Positions 18,475 through 27,662 of a stretch of 64,000 nucleotides of DNA are shown piece after piece; the stretch's first letter is position 1, and every line of letters begins with the position of its first letter. Under the pieces are notes generated by a model. That model did no database searches, was not told the origin of the DNA, and saw only the letters and a program-made list of their open reading frames with translations. Made by a program: the position numbers and the translations under genes. Location of the stretch: positions 558,001 to 622,000 of the forward strand of contig NZ_CP025624.1 of NCBI RefSeq assembly GCF_002874965.1. Reading direction: 5' to 3'. The DNA is from Pseudomonas sp. NC02 (GTDB lineage: Bacteria > Pseudomonadota > Gammaproteobacteria > Pseudomonadales > Pseudomonadaceae).

Positions 18475-19340
18475 TGAGCAATAAATCGCTGACCGCCCTG
18501 ATTGTGGGCGTCGTCGTGGTCATCGCTGCCTGGAACTGCTTCTATATCGTGTCTCAGACCGAGCGCGCGGTGTTGCTGCAATTCGGTCGCGTGGTCCAGG
18601 CGGATGTCCAGCCGGGCCTGCATGTGAAAGTCCCCTACGTCAACCAGGTGCGCAAGTTCGACGGCCGCCTGATGACCCTGGATGCACCGACACAACGCTT
18701 CCTGACCCTGGAAAAGAAAGCTGTGATGGTTGACGCCTACGCCAAGTGGCGCGTCAAGGATGCCGAGCGCTTCTACACCGCGACCTCCGGCCTCAAGCAG
18801 ATTGCCGACGAGCGTTTGTCGCGCCGTCTGGAATCGGGCCTGCGTGACCAGTTTGGTAAGCGCACCCTGCACGAGGTGGTATCCGGTGAACGTGACGCGC
18901 TGATGGCGGACATCACGCGTTCGTTGAATGCGATGGCGGAAAAAGAGCTGGGCATCGAGGTGATCGATGTTCGGGTCAAGGCCATCGACCTTCCGAAGGA
19001 AGTGAACCGCAGCGTGTTCGAACGTATGAGCACCGAGCGTGAGCGCGAGGCTCGTGAGCACCGCGCCAAGGGTAACGAACTGGCAGAAGGGATCCGCGCG
19101 GATGCCGACCGTCAGCGTCGCGTACTGTTGGCTGAAGCCTATCGCGAGTCTGAAGAGGCCCGTGGTGATGGTGATGCTCAAGCCGCTTCGATCTACGCCA
19201 AGGCCTATGGCCAGGACCAGGAGTTCTACGCGTTCTACCGTAGCCTGCGCGCCTACCGTGAAAGCTTTGCGAACAAAACCGACGTCATGGTGCTGGACCC
19301 AAGTAGCGATTTCTTCCGCTACCTGGAAAAGTCCAAGTAA
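18474..19340 (+). CDS. hflC: FtsH protease modulator HflC
   Basis: Partner of HflK. The 288-residue protein has an N-terminal membrane anchor (about 5-25), an SPFH domain opening with Thr-Glu-Arg-Ala-Val-Leu-Leu-Gln-Phe-Gly, and a charged helical region rich in Arg-Glu-Arg-Glu-Ala. The ATG at 18474 shares its A with the hflK stop, so translation is coupled. The small DUF2065 gene that often follows hflC in Pseudomonas is not recognisable here. Confidence 0.96.
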   Translation: MSNKSLTALIVGVVVVIAAWNCFYIVSQTERAVLLQFGRVVQADVQPGLHVKVPYVNQVRKFDGRLMTLDAPTQRFLTLEKKAVMVDAYAKWRVKDAERFYTATSGLKQIADERLSRRLESGLRDQFGKRTLHEVVSGERDALMADITRSLNAMAEKELGIEVIDVRVKAIDLPKEVNRSVFERMSTEREREAREHRAKGNELAEGIRADADRQRRVLLAEAYRESEEARGDGDAQAASIYAKAYGQDQEFYAFYRSLRAYRESFANKTDVMVLDPSSDFFRYLEKSK

Positions 19341-19427
19341 CCCGCATGTAGTCTGAGAATCGCTCCGTCGGGCGGCTAAAATGCCGGGCGGGGTGATCCT
19401 TTCAGAAAACGGGTGTATGATGCGGCA

Positions 19428-19450
19428 GCCGGGAAATTCCCGGCTTTTTT
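19428..19450 (+). terminator. Rho-independent terminator after hflC
   Basis: GCCGGGAA-ATTCCCGGC hairpin followed by T6. It closes the hfq-hflC transcription unit. The remaining 190 bp to hisZ contain no frame I can support as a gene and must include the hisZ promoter. Confidence 0.85.
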
Positions 19451-19641
19451 GCGTCTGCATGTTTGATTGTGGTTTTGCTCCGCAGGCGCCACAGGTTTTT
19501 CGAGGAAAGTGCCCGACGAGGCCGATTGTTGGTCGTTCGTCACGTCGCTCTTGCGCGTGGTTTATGCAGGGGCCGGGTATTTTCTGCTTCACTCAAGGCT
19601 CGCCCGAGGGCTGGCCGCCCGGATCATAGGGGAATGGCGTA

Positions 19642-20829
19642 ATGGCAACGGTAGACCGCTGGCTGCTGCCAGATGGCATCGAAGAAGTACTGCCACCAGA
19701 AGCTGCGCGCATTGAAATCGCGCGCCGCCAGGTGTTGGATCTGTTCCAGAGCTGGGGTTACGAGTTTGTCGTGACTCCGCATATCGAGTACCTGGAATCC
19801 CTGCTGACCGGCGCGGGCCAGGACCTGGATCTGCGCACCTTCAAGGTCATCGACCCGCAATCGGGCCGGCAAATGGGCTTTCGTGCCGACATCACGCCGC
19901 AAGTAGCGCGCATTGATGCGCACACCCTGCGTCGCGAAGGGCCAAGCCGCCTGTGCTACGCCGGCAGCGTGCTGCATGCGCAACCGCGTGCGTTGTCGTC
20001 GTCCCGCAGCCCGATCCAGTTGGGCGCCGAGTTGTACGGTGATGCCAGCCCGAGCAGCGACGTGGAAGTCATCAGCCTGATGCTGGCCATGTTGCAGCTG
20101 GCCGATGTGCCGGATGTGCACATGGACCTTGGGCATGTCGGTATCTACCGCGGCCTGGCCCGTGCGGCCGGCTTGTCGGGTGAAGTGGAACAACAGTTGT
20201 TCGATGCCTTGCAGCGCAAGGCCATCGATGAAGTGATTGCCCTGACGGCGGGCGTGCCTGCCGACCTGGCCGGCATGCTGCGTGCGCTGGTGGATCTGTG
20301 TGGCGGCCGTGAAGTACTGACCGCCGCCCGTGATCGCCTGGCGAATGCGCCGGCTGATGTATTGGCGGCCCTGGACGATGTGCTGGCGATTGCCGAGCAG
20401 TTGTCTGCGCGCTTCCCGCAGTTGCCGCTGTATTTTGATTTGGGTGAGTTGCGCGGCTACCACTACCACACCGGTGTGGTGTTTGCGGTGTTTGTCCCGG
20501 GTGTTGGCCAGGCCATCGCCCAGGGCGGTCGTTACGACGATATCGGCGCCGACTTCGGTCGCGCTCGTCCGGCGACCGGTTTTTCCACCGATTTGAAAAC
20601 CCTGGTGACCCTGGGGCGTGCTGAGGTCGAACTGCCGTCTGGCGGTATCTGGATGCCCGACAGTACGGACGCAGCACTCTGGCAGCAGGTTTGCCAGTTG
20701 CGCAGTGAGGGTCAGCGTGTGGTCCAGGCCTTGCCTGGGCAGCCATTGGCCGCCGCCCGTGAAGCGGACTGCGACCGGCAATTGATTCAGCAGAACGGGC
20801 TTTGGCAAGTATCGCCACTGGCTTCTTGA
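19642..20829 (+). CDS. hisZ: ATP phosphoribosyltransferase regulatory subunit HisZ
   Basis: Catalytically silent paralogue of histidyl-tRNA synthetase that activates the short form of HisG in histidine biosynthesis. The 395-residue protein shows class II synthetase-like features: Leu-Pro-Asp-Gly-Ile near the start, Phe-Arg-Ala-Asp-Ile-Thr-Pro-Gln in motif 2, and Gln-Gly-Gly-Arg-Tyr-Asp-Asp in the histidine-binding area. The anticodon-binding domain is missing. The start lies 3 nt after a GGGGAATGGCG stretch. purA follows 54 nt downstream. Confidence 0.93.
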   Translation: MATVDRWLLPDGIEEVLPPEAARIEIARRQVLDLFQSWGYEFVVTPHIEYLESLLTGAGQDLDLRTFKVIDPQSGRQMGFRADITPQVARIDAHTLRREGPSRLCYAGSVLHAQPRALSSSRSPIQLGAELYGDASPSSDVEVISLMLAMLQLADVPDVHMDLGHVGIYRGLARAAGLSGEVEQQLFDALQRKAIDEVIALTAGVPADLAGMLRALVDLCGGREVLTAARDRLANAPADVLAALDDVLAIAEQLSARFPQLPLYFDLGELRGYHYHTGVVFAVFVPGVGQAIAQGGRYDDIGADFGRARPATGFSTDLKTLVTLGRAEVELPSGGIWMPDSTDAALWQQVCQLRSEGQRVVQALPGQPLAAAREADCDRQLIQQNGLWQVSPLAS

Positions 20830-22173
<1,344 letters not shown>

Positions 22174-22194
22174 TAAGCTGTTGATGTAAAAAGC

Positions 22195-22220
22195 AAAGGG
22201 CTCCTTCGGGAGCCCTTTGT
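22195..22220 (+). terminator. Rho-independent terminator after purA
   Basis: AAAGGGCTCC-TTC-GGGAGCCCTTT hairpin about 20 nt after the purA stop, with a T-rich tail. Confidence 0.88.
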
Positions 22221-22312
22221 CGTTTCCGCCTGGTAAACGGCACGACCCTTGCTATGGTTCTTTCTTTCGCGGTGCTATCAAATTAATGGCACCCGTGGTG
22301 GAGGGATTCCCA

Positions 22313-24247
22313 GTGTCTGCCGTTCTCTCATTGTTACAAAGCCGGCTGTTGCGGCCGGTGTTCGTTACCCTAGGTATCGCTCTTTTGGTGCAAGTACTGG
22401 TGGCCGTCGCCCTGACGCGAAGCACCGTCACTGCATTGGAAGCTGATTTGGGCAATCGCCTGGGCGTCGACAGCCAGAAACTGTCCGGCGAGTTGGCGCA
22501 AGCCGGCAAGGAAGTGACATCCAGCCTGGACAGTCTGTCTTCCAGCACGCGCCAGCGTCTGACGGCGGGGCTTTCCACGCGCCTGCAGGAAGAGCAGAAG
22601 CAACTGCGTGCGACCCTGGAAAAAGACCTGCAGGACTCTGCCAATGACATGGCGCAACTGCTCGCCTCGGTGGCGCCGCGCGCCATGTGGGACAGCGACG
22701 TGCCGACGCTGTCTGAGTTTGCCCGCAGAGCCCAGCGCAATCCCAACGTGTTGTTTGTGGTGTATGACGACGCGGCTGGTGAGCACCTGACCCGTTACCT
22801 CAATCGTGAAAACCCGATCAACCAGGCGCTGCTGGAAAAGGGCAAGGGCGAACGTGCCCTGGATAAAGTGCTGGATGCGGCGAAGAATGATCCCTCGGTG
22901 TTCTACGTCGAAGCGTCCATCAGCCCCAATGGCGTAGAGATCGGCAAGGTCCGCATGGGGGTTTCGACTGCCTCGGTCGAGGCTGACCTGGCCGCGCTGG
23001 ACAAGCGTTTTGCTGCACTGATTGCCAGCGGTGACCAGTTGGTGGGCGACAGCCTCAAGGGTGCCGCGGCTGACAGCGCGGCGGCCATGGGCGCGCGTTT
23101 GCAGTCGGCGCAAGCCACCGCCACCCAGATGACCGCCAATACCACCAGCACCGTGCAAGAGGCGGCGGGCACCTTGCGCTGGCGCATCGGCATGGGCCTG
23201 GCGGTGGTAGGTTTTGGTGTATTGCTGTTGATTGCTGTAGTGCTCGGCCGTCGGGTGGTCAATCGCCTGAAGCTGCTGATTGCAGCGATGGACGATCTGG
23301 CGGCAGGCGAGGGCGACCTGACCAAGCGTGTGCAGATCAACAGCCGGGACGAAATCGGCGACATGGCCTCGGCGGTCAATCGTTTTGTGGATAAATTGCA
23401 GCCGATCGTGCGTGAAGCCGGTGATGTGGCCCAGCGTACCGGTGTGGAAATCGGCGCGATGACCCTGCGCAATGCGGGTGCCGATGCGGCCGCCGGCTTG
23501 CAGCGTGATGAGGTTGCCGAAAGCCTGCGGGCGCTGTCGCAAATGGCGGATGAGGCCCAGGCGGAAAGCCATGCGATGCAGGCGGCCTTGCAGCAGGTGG
23601 TGGATATTCGCCAGGCGACTGATGAAAATTCCCGCACTTCAGCCGAAGTCGGCAGCTTGATCGAGGCGTTGGCGGGGCAGGTGCAGGCCGGTTCCAAGGT
23701 GATCGAGCGGCTGGCGCAGCAGAGCGAGCAGATCGAGGTGGTGTTAACGGTGATCCACGGGATTGCCGAGCAAACCAACCTGCTGGCGCTCAACGCGGCT
23801 ATTGAGGCGGCGCGAGCCGGTGAGACCGGGCGCGGCTTTGCGGTCGTGGCGGACGAGGTTCGCGCCCTGGCCAGTAAAACCCAGAGTTCTACCGGCGACA
23901 TCCAGGCCCACATCGTGGCCTTGCAGCAAGGCGCCCGTGAGGCTGTGGAAACCATCGGCAAGGCCGGGCGCCAGGCCAGTGAAGGTTTGCTGGTATTACG
24001 CGACAGCGTGCGCCTGCAGCAGTCGGTGCAGGCCTCGGTGGAGCAGGTGCATGCAGCGATTGGCCTGGCGACGCGGGCGGCTGAGCATCAGGCGCAGGGT
24101 GCGCATGCGGTGCGTGGGCGAGTCGAGATCATTCATGCCCAGGCTGAGCGAGCGGCGCAGGCGGTGGTAGAGACTACAGCCAGTGGCAAAGTGCTGGATG
24201 GGTTGGCTGCGCAGTTGAAGGCGAGCTTGGGGCAGTTCCGGGCTTGA
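22313..24247 (+). CDS. Methyl-accepting chemotaxis protein
   Basis: Membrane chemoreceptor that passes ligand information to CheA/CheW. The 644-residue protein has an N-terminal membrane helix (about 14-34) and a periplasmic sensor of about 250 residues that looks mostly helical. A second helix (about 288-312) is followed by a HAMP domain ([12 protein letters not shown]) and a signalling coiled coil. Its tip is [16 protein letters not shown] near residue 483. The ligand is unknown. I chose GTG 22313 because GGAGGG lies 8 nt upstream; the frame opens at 22217 inside the purA terminator. Confidence 0.92.
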   Translation: MSAVLSLLQSRLLRPVFVTLGIALLVQVLVAVALTRSTVTALEADLGNRLGVDSQKLSGELAQAGKEVTSSLDSLSSSTRQRLTAGLSTRLQEEQKQLRATLEKDLQDSANDMAQLLASVAPRAMWDSDVPTLSEFARRAQRNPNVLFVVYDDAAGEHLTRYLNRENPINQALLEKGKGERALDKVLDAAKNDPSVFYVEASISPNGVEIGKVRMGVSTASVEADLAALDKRFAALIASGDQLVGDSLKGAAADSAAAMGARLQSAQATATQMTANTTSTVQEAAGTLRWRIGMGLAVVGFGVLLLIAVVLGRRVVNRLKLLIAAMDDLAAGEGDLTKRVQINSRDEIGDMASAVNRFVDKLQPIVREAGDVAQRTGVEIGAMTLRNAGADAAAGLQRDEVAESLRALSQMADEAQAESHAMQAALQQVVDIRQATDENSRTSAEVGSLIEALAGQVQAGSKVIERLAQQSEQIEVVLTVIHGIAEQTNLLALNAAIEAARAGETGRGFAVVADEVRALASKTQSSTGDIQAHIVALQQGAREAVETIGKAGRQASEGLLVLRDSVRLQQSVQASVEQVHAAIGLATRAAEHQAQGAHAVRGRVEIIHAQAERAAQAVVETTASGKVLDGLAAQLKASLGQFRA

Positions 24248-24265
24248 TGTCGCCTGGTGCGGCCC

Positions 24266-24350
24266 TTTCGCGAGCAAGCCCGCTCCCACATTCGACCGAG
24301 TTCCACTTCTGGAATGCGAGCAAATGTGGGAGCGGGCTTGCTCGCGAAAG
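24266..24350. repeat. REPIN, GTGGGAGCGGGCTTGCTCGCG family
   Basis: Two REP copies in inverted orientation (24266-24290 and 24325-24350) separated by 34 bp. It lies between the convergent chemoreceptor and permease genes. Confidence 0.9.
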
Positions 24351-24355
24351 CTATT

Positions 24356-25921
24356 TCAGCGGCTCAGGTACATCCGCGTCGTAAGCAAATACACCGGCAG
24401 TCCCGACACCAAAATCAACAATGCCGCATAGGGCGCCGCTGCCGCGAATTCCACATTCGAGGTGTGCGCCCACACGGCAGTTGCCAAGGTATTCAGCCCG
24501 GTCGGACTAAGCAGCAACGTCGCCGTCAATTCCTTCATTGCATCCAGGAATACCAGCGCAAACGCCGCCCCCAATGCCGGGAAAATAATCGGCAGCGTCA
24601 CCCGGCAAAACGCACTGAACGACGACGCGCCCAGCGTTCTCGCCGCCTCTTCCAGCTGGGGTGCTGCCTTGTTCAGCGCCGTGCGGATCGGCGCCTGGGC
24701 CAGGGGCAAAAACAGCAGCGCATAAGCGATCAGCAGCAATGCCGACGTTTGATACAGCGCCGGCACGTAATGCAGGGCGAAATACACCAGTGTCAGCGCA
24801 ATTACCAGGCCGGGCAGGGCGTGCAGCAGGTACGGCAGGCGCTCGGCCCACAGTGCGAGCTGGCCCTTGTAGCGCACCACCAGCAAGCCCACCGGCACGG
24901 CAAACAACAGGCAAAGCGCGGCGCCGCCCAGGGATAGCGCCAACGAAGAAAGCAGCGCCTCGCTGATCTCGGCTATCGGAAATGCCGCCGAACTGCCCAC
25001 TGCCAGCCAATAACCGAGCATGCCCAGTGGAATGCCGCTGCCGATGATCGCCAGGAGCAGGCAATACAGCTGCCCCAGCGCCGCCCATTTGCCGAGTCGA
25101 ACCTGTTCGGCATGCCGCGCCGCGCCCTGGCCGGTACGCACGTGTCGGCCCTTGCCGCGCACCCGCAGCTCCAGCCAGAGCAGCGTCAGGCACATCACCA
25201 GCAGCACCGCCGAGAGCATCGCCGCATTGGCGTTGCTGAACTCCAGCTCGAATTGCTGGTAGATCGCGGTGGTAAACGTCTGCAAGCCGATGATCGACAG
25301 CGCGCCGAACTCCACCAGCATATGCAGGGCAATCAACAGTGCCCCGGCCAGCAGCGACGGCCACAGCAGCGGCAAGGTGATGCGAAAGAATACGCCCCAG
25401 CGATTCAGTTCGAGGGTGCGGGCCGATTCTTCCAGGGATGGATCAAGATTGCGCAGGGTTGCCGCCACCGGCAGAAACACCAGCGGGTATTTGGACAGGG
25501 TCATCACCAGGATCGCTCCGCCCAACCCTTCAAAGTTGGCGCTTAACGAAACCCAGGTAAAGCTGCTGACAAACGCCGGCACCGCGAACGGCAGGCACAG
25601 GATCACTCCCCAGATCCGCCGCCCCGGCAGGTTGCTGCGTTCCAGCAGCCAGGCCAGGGACAAGCCGATCACGCCGCAGGCCACGGTGACGCCGACCATC
25701 AGCGCCAGGGTGTTGCGCAGCAACCCGAATACATAGGGTCGCCACAGCAAATGCACCGCCTCGGCCCATCCTGCCTGCCAGGCCTTGAGGCCGACATACG
25801 CCAGCGGCAACAGGCTCAGGCCTACCAGCAGCAGGACTGGTAGCAGCAACCAGATCGAAGGGCGTTTGCGTCTCGGCGTAAAACCCCCGCGCAAGGCGGG
25901 GGCGGGGAGCGATGGGTTCAT
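24356..25921 (-). CDS. Iron(III)-type ABC transporter permease (FbpB-like)
   Basis: Inner-membrane channel of a ferric-ion importer. The 521-residue protein is a duplicated permease with two sets of about six helices joined by a basic cytoplasmic loop near residue 275. Each half has an ATPase-contact motif: Glu-Glu-Ser-Ala-Arg-Thr-Leu-Glu-Leu and Glu-Glu-Ala-Ala-Arg-Thr-Leu-Gly-Ala. Length and architecture match FbpB/SfuB. Its ATG overlaps the stop of the upstream binding-protein gene by 1 nt. No ATPase gene lies in the vicinity. Substrate is inferred from the partner. Confidence 0.88.
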   Translation of the reverse strand: MNPSLPAPALRGGFTPRRKRPSIWLLLPVLLLVGLSLLPLAYVGLKAWQAGWAEAVHLLWRPYVFGLLRNTLALMVGVTVACGVIGLSLAWLLERSNLPGRRIWGVILCLPFAVPAFVSSFTWVSLSANFEGLGGAILVMTLSKYPLVFLPVAATLRNLDPSLEESARTLELNRWGVFFRITLPLLWPSLLAGALLIALHMLVEFGALSIIGLQTFTTAIYQQFELEFSNANAAMLSAVLLVMCLTLLWLELRVRGKGRHVRTGQGAARHAEQVRLGKWAALGQLYCLLLAIIGSGIPLGMLGYWLAVGSSAAFPIAEISEALLSSLALSLGGAALCLLFAVPVGLLVVRYKGQLALWAERLPYLLHALPGLVIALTLVYFALHYVPALYQTSALLLIAYALLFLPLAQAPIRTALNKAAPQLEEAARTLGASSFSAFCRVTLPIIFPALGAAFALVFLDAMKELTATLLLSPTGLNTLATAVWAHTSNVEFAAAAPYAALLILVSGLPVYLLTTRMYLSR

Positions 25922-26946
25922 CAGTTCAAGCCAACGTCACGTTCCAGTTCCAGGGCTTCTTCGGCGTTGCCCAGGTCGGCAGGGGTGACTTTCGGCGGTT
26001 GCAGCTCGCTGAAAGGCTTGAGGCCGCGGTTGGATTCCATGCCCTTGCGCAGCGGGTATTCGGCGGAAGTGTTGGTGATTACCCGCTGGCCTTCTTCGCT
26101 GGCCATGAATGCCAGCAGTTGCTGGGCTTCCTTTGGATGCTTGCTGGATTTCAGTGCAGCCGCGGCAGACACGGTGATCAGGCCACCGGCATCGCCGTTG
26201 GTGAAGTAGTGCAGCTGCGAATCCAGGTTGGTTTTTTCTTTCTTCAGGGCGAACCAGTAGTAGTTGTTCACCAGCACGGTGGCGACTTCGCCATTTTCCA
26301 CGGCCTTGAGCGCAACCATGTTGTTGCTGTAGACCTTGCCGAAAGCGCGCAGGCCGGTCAGCCACTCTTCAGCCGCTTCGCGACCGTGCAGCTTGATGAT
26401 CGCTACGGCTTGTTCCTGGAACGCGCCGCTGGTGGGCACGAAACCGACCTTGCCTTGCCACTCGGGCCCGGCGAAATCCAGTACCGACTTGGGCAGGTCT
26501 TTCTCGGCGATCAGCTTCGGGTTGAAGGCCACGACGCGGGTGCGTGCGGTTACGCCCATCCAGGCGCCGTTGGCGGCCACGTATTCCTTCGGCAGGATGT
26601 CGAGGGTGCTGGCGTCGATGGTTGCCAGCAGGCCTTGCTCGCCGAGTTTATTCAGCGGCGGCGATTCTTCGGTGTAGATCACGTCGGCAGGGGAGCGGTC
26701 ACCTTCTTCGACGACCTGGCTGGCCAGCTGGTTGCTGCTGCCCTTGCGCACATTGACGTGGATGCCGGTCTTGGCTTCGAAGGCCTTGGCAAGTTCATCG
26801 CCGACCTCCTTGTGTTGGCCGTTGTACAAGGTCAGTGCAACCTTGTCGGCAGAATAGGCAGCGGGCGAGAGCAGGGTCAGGCCGAGCAGAGTGATGGTCA
26901 GGCCACGCAGAAGGGATGTCTTGAGACGGGTATCGCGGATCATCAT
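25921..26946 (-). CDS. Iron(III)-type ABC transporter substrate-binding protein (FbpA-like)
   Basis: Periplasmic binding protein that delivers ferric iron to the permease. The 341-residue precursor has a signal peptide ending near Pro-Ala-Ala-Tyr-Ser-Ala-Asp. The mature start Lys-Val-Ala-Leu-Thr-Leu-Tyr-Asn-Gly-Gln-His and the C-lobe Asn-Asn-Tyr-Tyr-Trp-Phe are both typical; adjacent tyrosines bind Fe(III) in FbpA/HitA proteins. Two consecutive ATG codons follow GAGGAAAA; the upstream one is used here. I see no clear Fur box in the upstream 100 bp. Confidence 0.88.
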   Translation of the reverse strand: MMIRDTRLKTSLLRGLTITLLGLTLLSPAAYSADKVALTLYNGQHKEVGDELAKAFEAKTGIHVNVRKGSSNQLASQVVEEGDRSPADVIYTEESPPLNKLGEQGLLATIDASTLDILPKEYVAANGAWMGVTARTRVVAFNPKLIAEKDLPKSVLDFAGPEWQGKVGFVPTSGAFQEQAVAIIKLHGREAAEEWLTGLRAFGKVYSNNMVALKAVENGEVATVLVNNYYWFALKKEKTNLDSQLHYFTNGDAGGLITVSAAAALKSSKHPKEAQQLLAFMASEEGQRVITNTSAEYPLRKGMESNRGLKPFSELQPPKVTPADLGNAEEALELERDVGLN

Positions 26947-27056
26947 CCGGGGTTTTCCTCACTTGAGTGCAACAAATCCTTACAAGGATAAACGATAAAA
27001 CTTCTCAAGTGCGGACGAGGGGGGAAATCACCGGTCAGGTTTTCAAACCCCGGAAA

Positions 27057-27081
27057 CGAAAAAACCCGCTTTCGCGGGTTT
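27057..27081 (-). terminator. Terminator of tRNA-Leu copy 1
   Basis: Minus strand: AAACCCGC-GAAA-GCGGGTTT followed by a T-run, 11 nt beyond the tRNA 3' end. Confidence 0.85.
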
Positions 27082-27091
27082 GATCTGAATT

Positions 27092-27178
27092 TGGTGCCCA
27101 GGAGAAGACTCGAACTTCCACGACCTTGCGATCACCAGCACCTGAAGCTGGCGTGTCTACCAATTTCACCACCTGGGC
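27092..27178 (-). tRNA. tRNA-Leu (anticodon CAG), copy 1
   Basis: 87 nt including an encoded CCA. The acceptor stem is GCCCAGG paired with CCTGGGC, with discriminator A. The anticodon arm is CCAGC-TTCAGGT-GCTGG, which places CAG at 34-36 and decodes CUG. The long variable arm typical of leucine tRNAs is present, and the T-arm contains GTTCGAG. Confidence 0.95.
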
Positions 27179-27209
27179 ATTATCAACGCTTGCGCTGTTG
27201 ATGGAGCGA

Positions 27210-27238
27210 ACTATACGGAGGGCTTTTTGATCTGTAAA
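27210..27238 (-). promoter_or_regulatory. Promoter of tRNA-Leu copy 1
   Basis: Minus strand: TTTACA (27233-27238), a 17-bp spacer, TATAGT (27210-27215). It is followed by GC-rich sequence and then the tRNA about 30 nt downstream. Confidence 0.75.
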
Positions 27239-27294
27239 CCCCTGATTCAAAAATATAAATCAAGATTCTCTTTAAAAATCAAAGGCCTGAAACG

Positions 27295-27319
27295 CAAAAA
27301 CCCGCTTTCGCGGGTTTTT
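27295..27319 (-). terminator. Terminator of tRNA-Leu copy 2
   Basis: Minus strand: AAACCCGC-GAAA-GCGGGTTT plus T-run, nearly identical to the copy-1 terminator. An extra hairpin (ACTCAAGG...CCTTGAGT, about 27322-27344) lies between it and the tRNA. Confidence 0.85.
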
Positions 27320-27351
27320 GGAGACTCAAGGCATAACCTTGAGTTTGAAAT

Positions 27352-27438
27352 TGGTGCCCAGGAGAAGACTCGAACTTCCACGACCTTGCGATCACCAGCA
27401 CCTGAAGCTGGCGTGTCTACCAATTTCACCACCTGGGC
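27352..27438 (-). tRNA. tRNA-Leu (anticodon CAG), copy 2
   Basis: Identical in sequence to the copy at 27092-27178. The two genes are 173 bp apart and each has its own promoter and terminator, pointing to tandem duplication of a complete transcription unit. Confidence 0.95.
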
Positions 27439-27472
27439 AACATCAACAACGTTGCCGTCGTCGATGGCGCGC

Positions 27473-27501
27473 ACTATACGGAGGCTGTTTTGAGCTGTAA
27501 A
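27473..27501 (-). promoter_or_regulatory. Promoter of tRNA-Leu copy 2
   Basis: Minus strand: TTTACA (27496-27501), 17-bp spacer, TATAGT (27473-27478); same geometry as copy 1 with a partly diverged spacer. Confidence 0.75.
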
Positions 27502-27662
27502 GCCCTGCCATGAAAAAAGTCTGGAATATTTCGCCGACGGTCGCGCAAGGTGCATTCCAAGGGCTACAAAGTGCTTTTACGGGCTTGTTGACACCTGAAA
27601 TTTCCCGTTTCAATACGCGTATGCCAAACTAACCCGCATATAGACAAGGTGAAAACTCTCTA

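Noticed and set aside
19467..19715. 82-codon frame between hflC and hisZ
   Set aside because: It overlaps the hisZ start in another frame, has no ribosome site, and does not match DUF2065.
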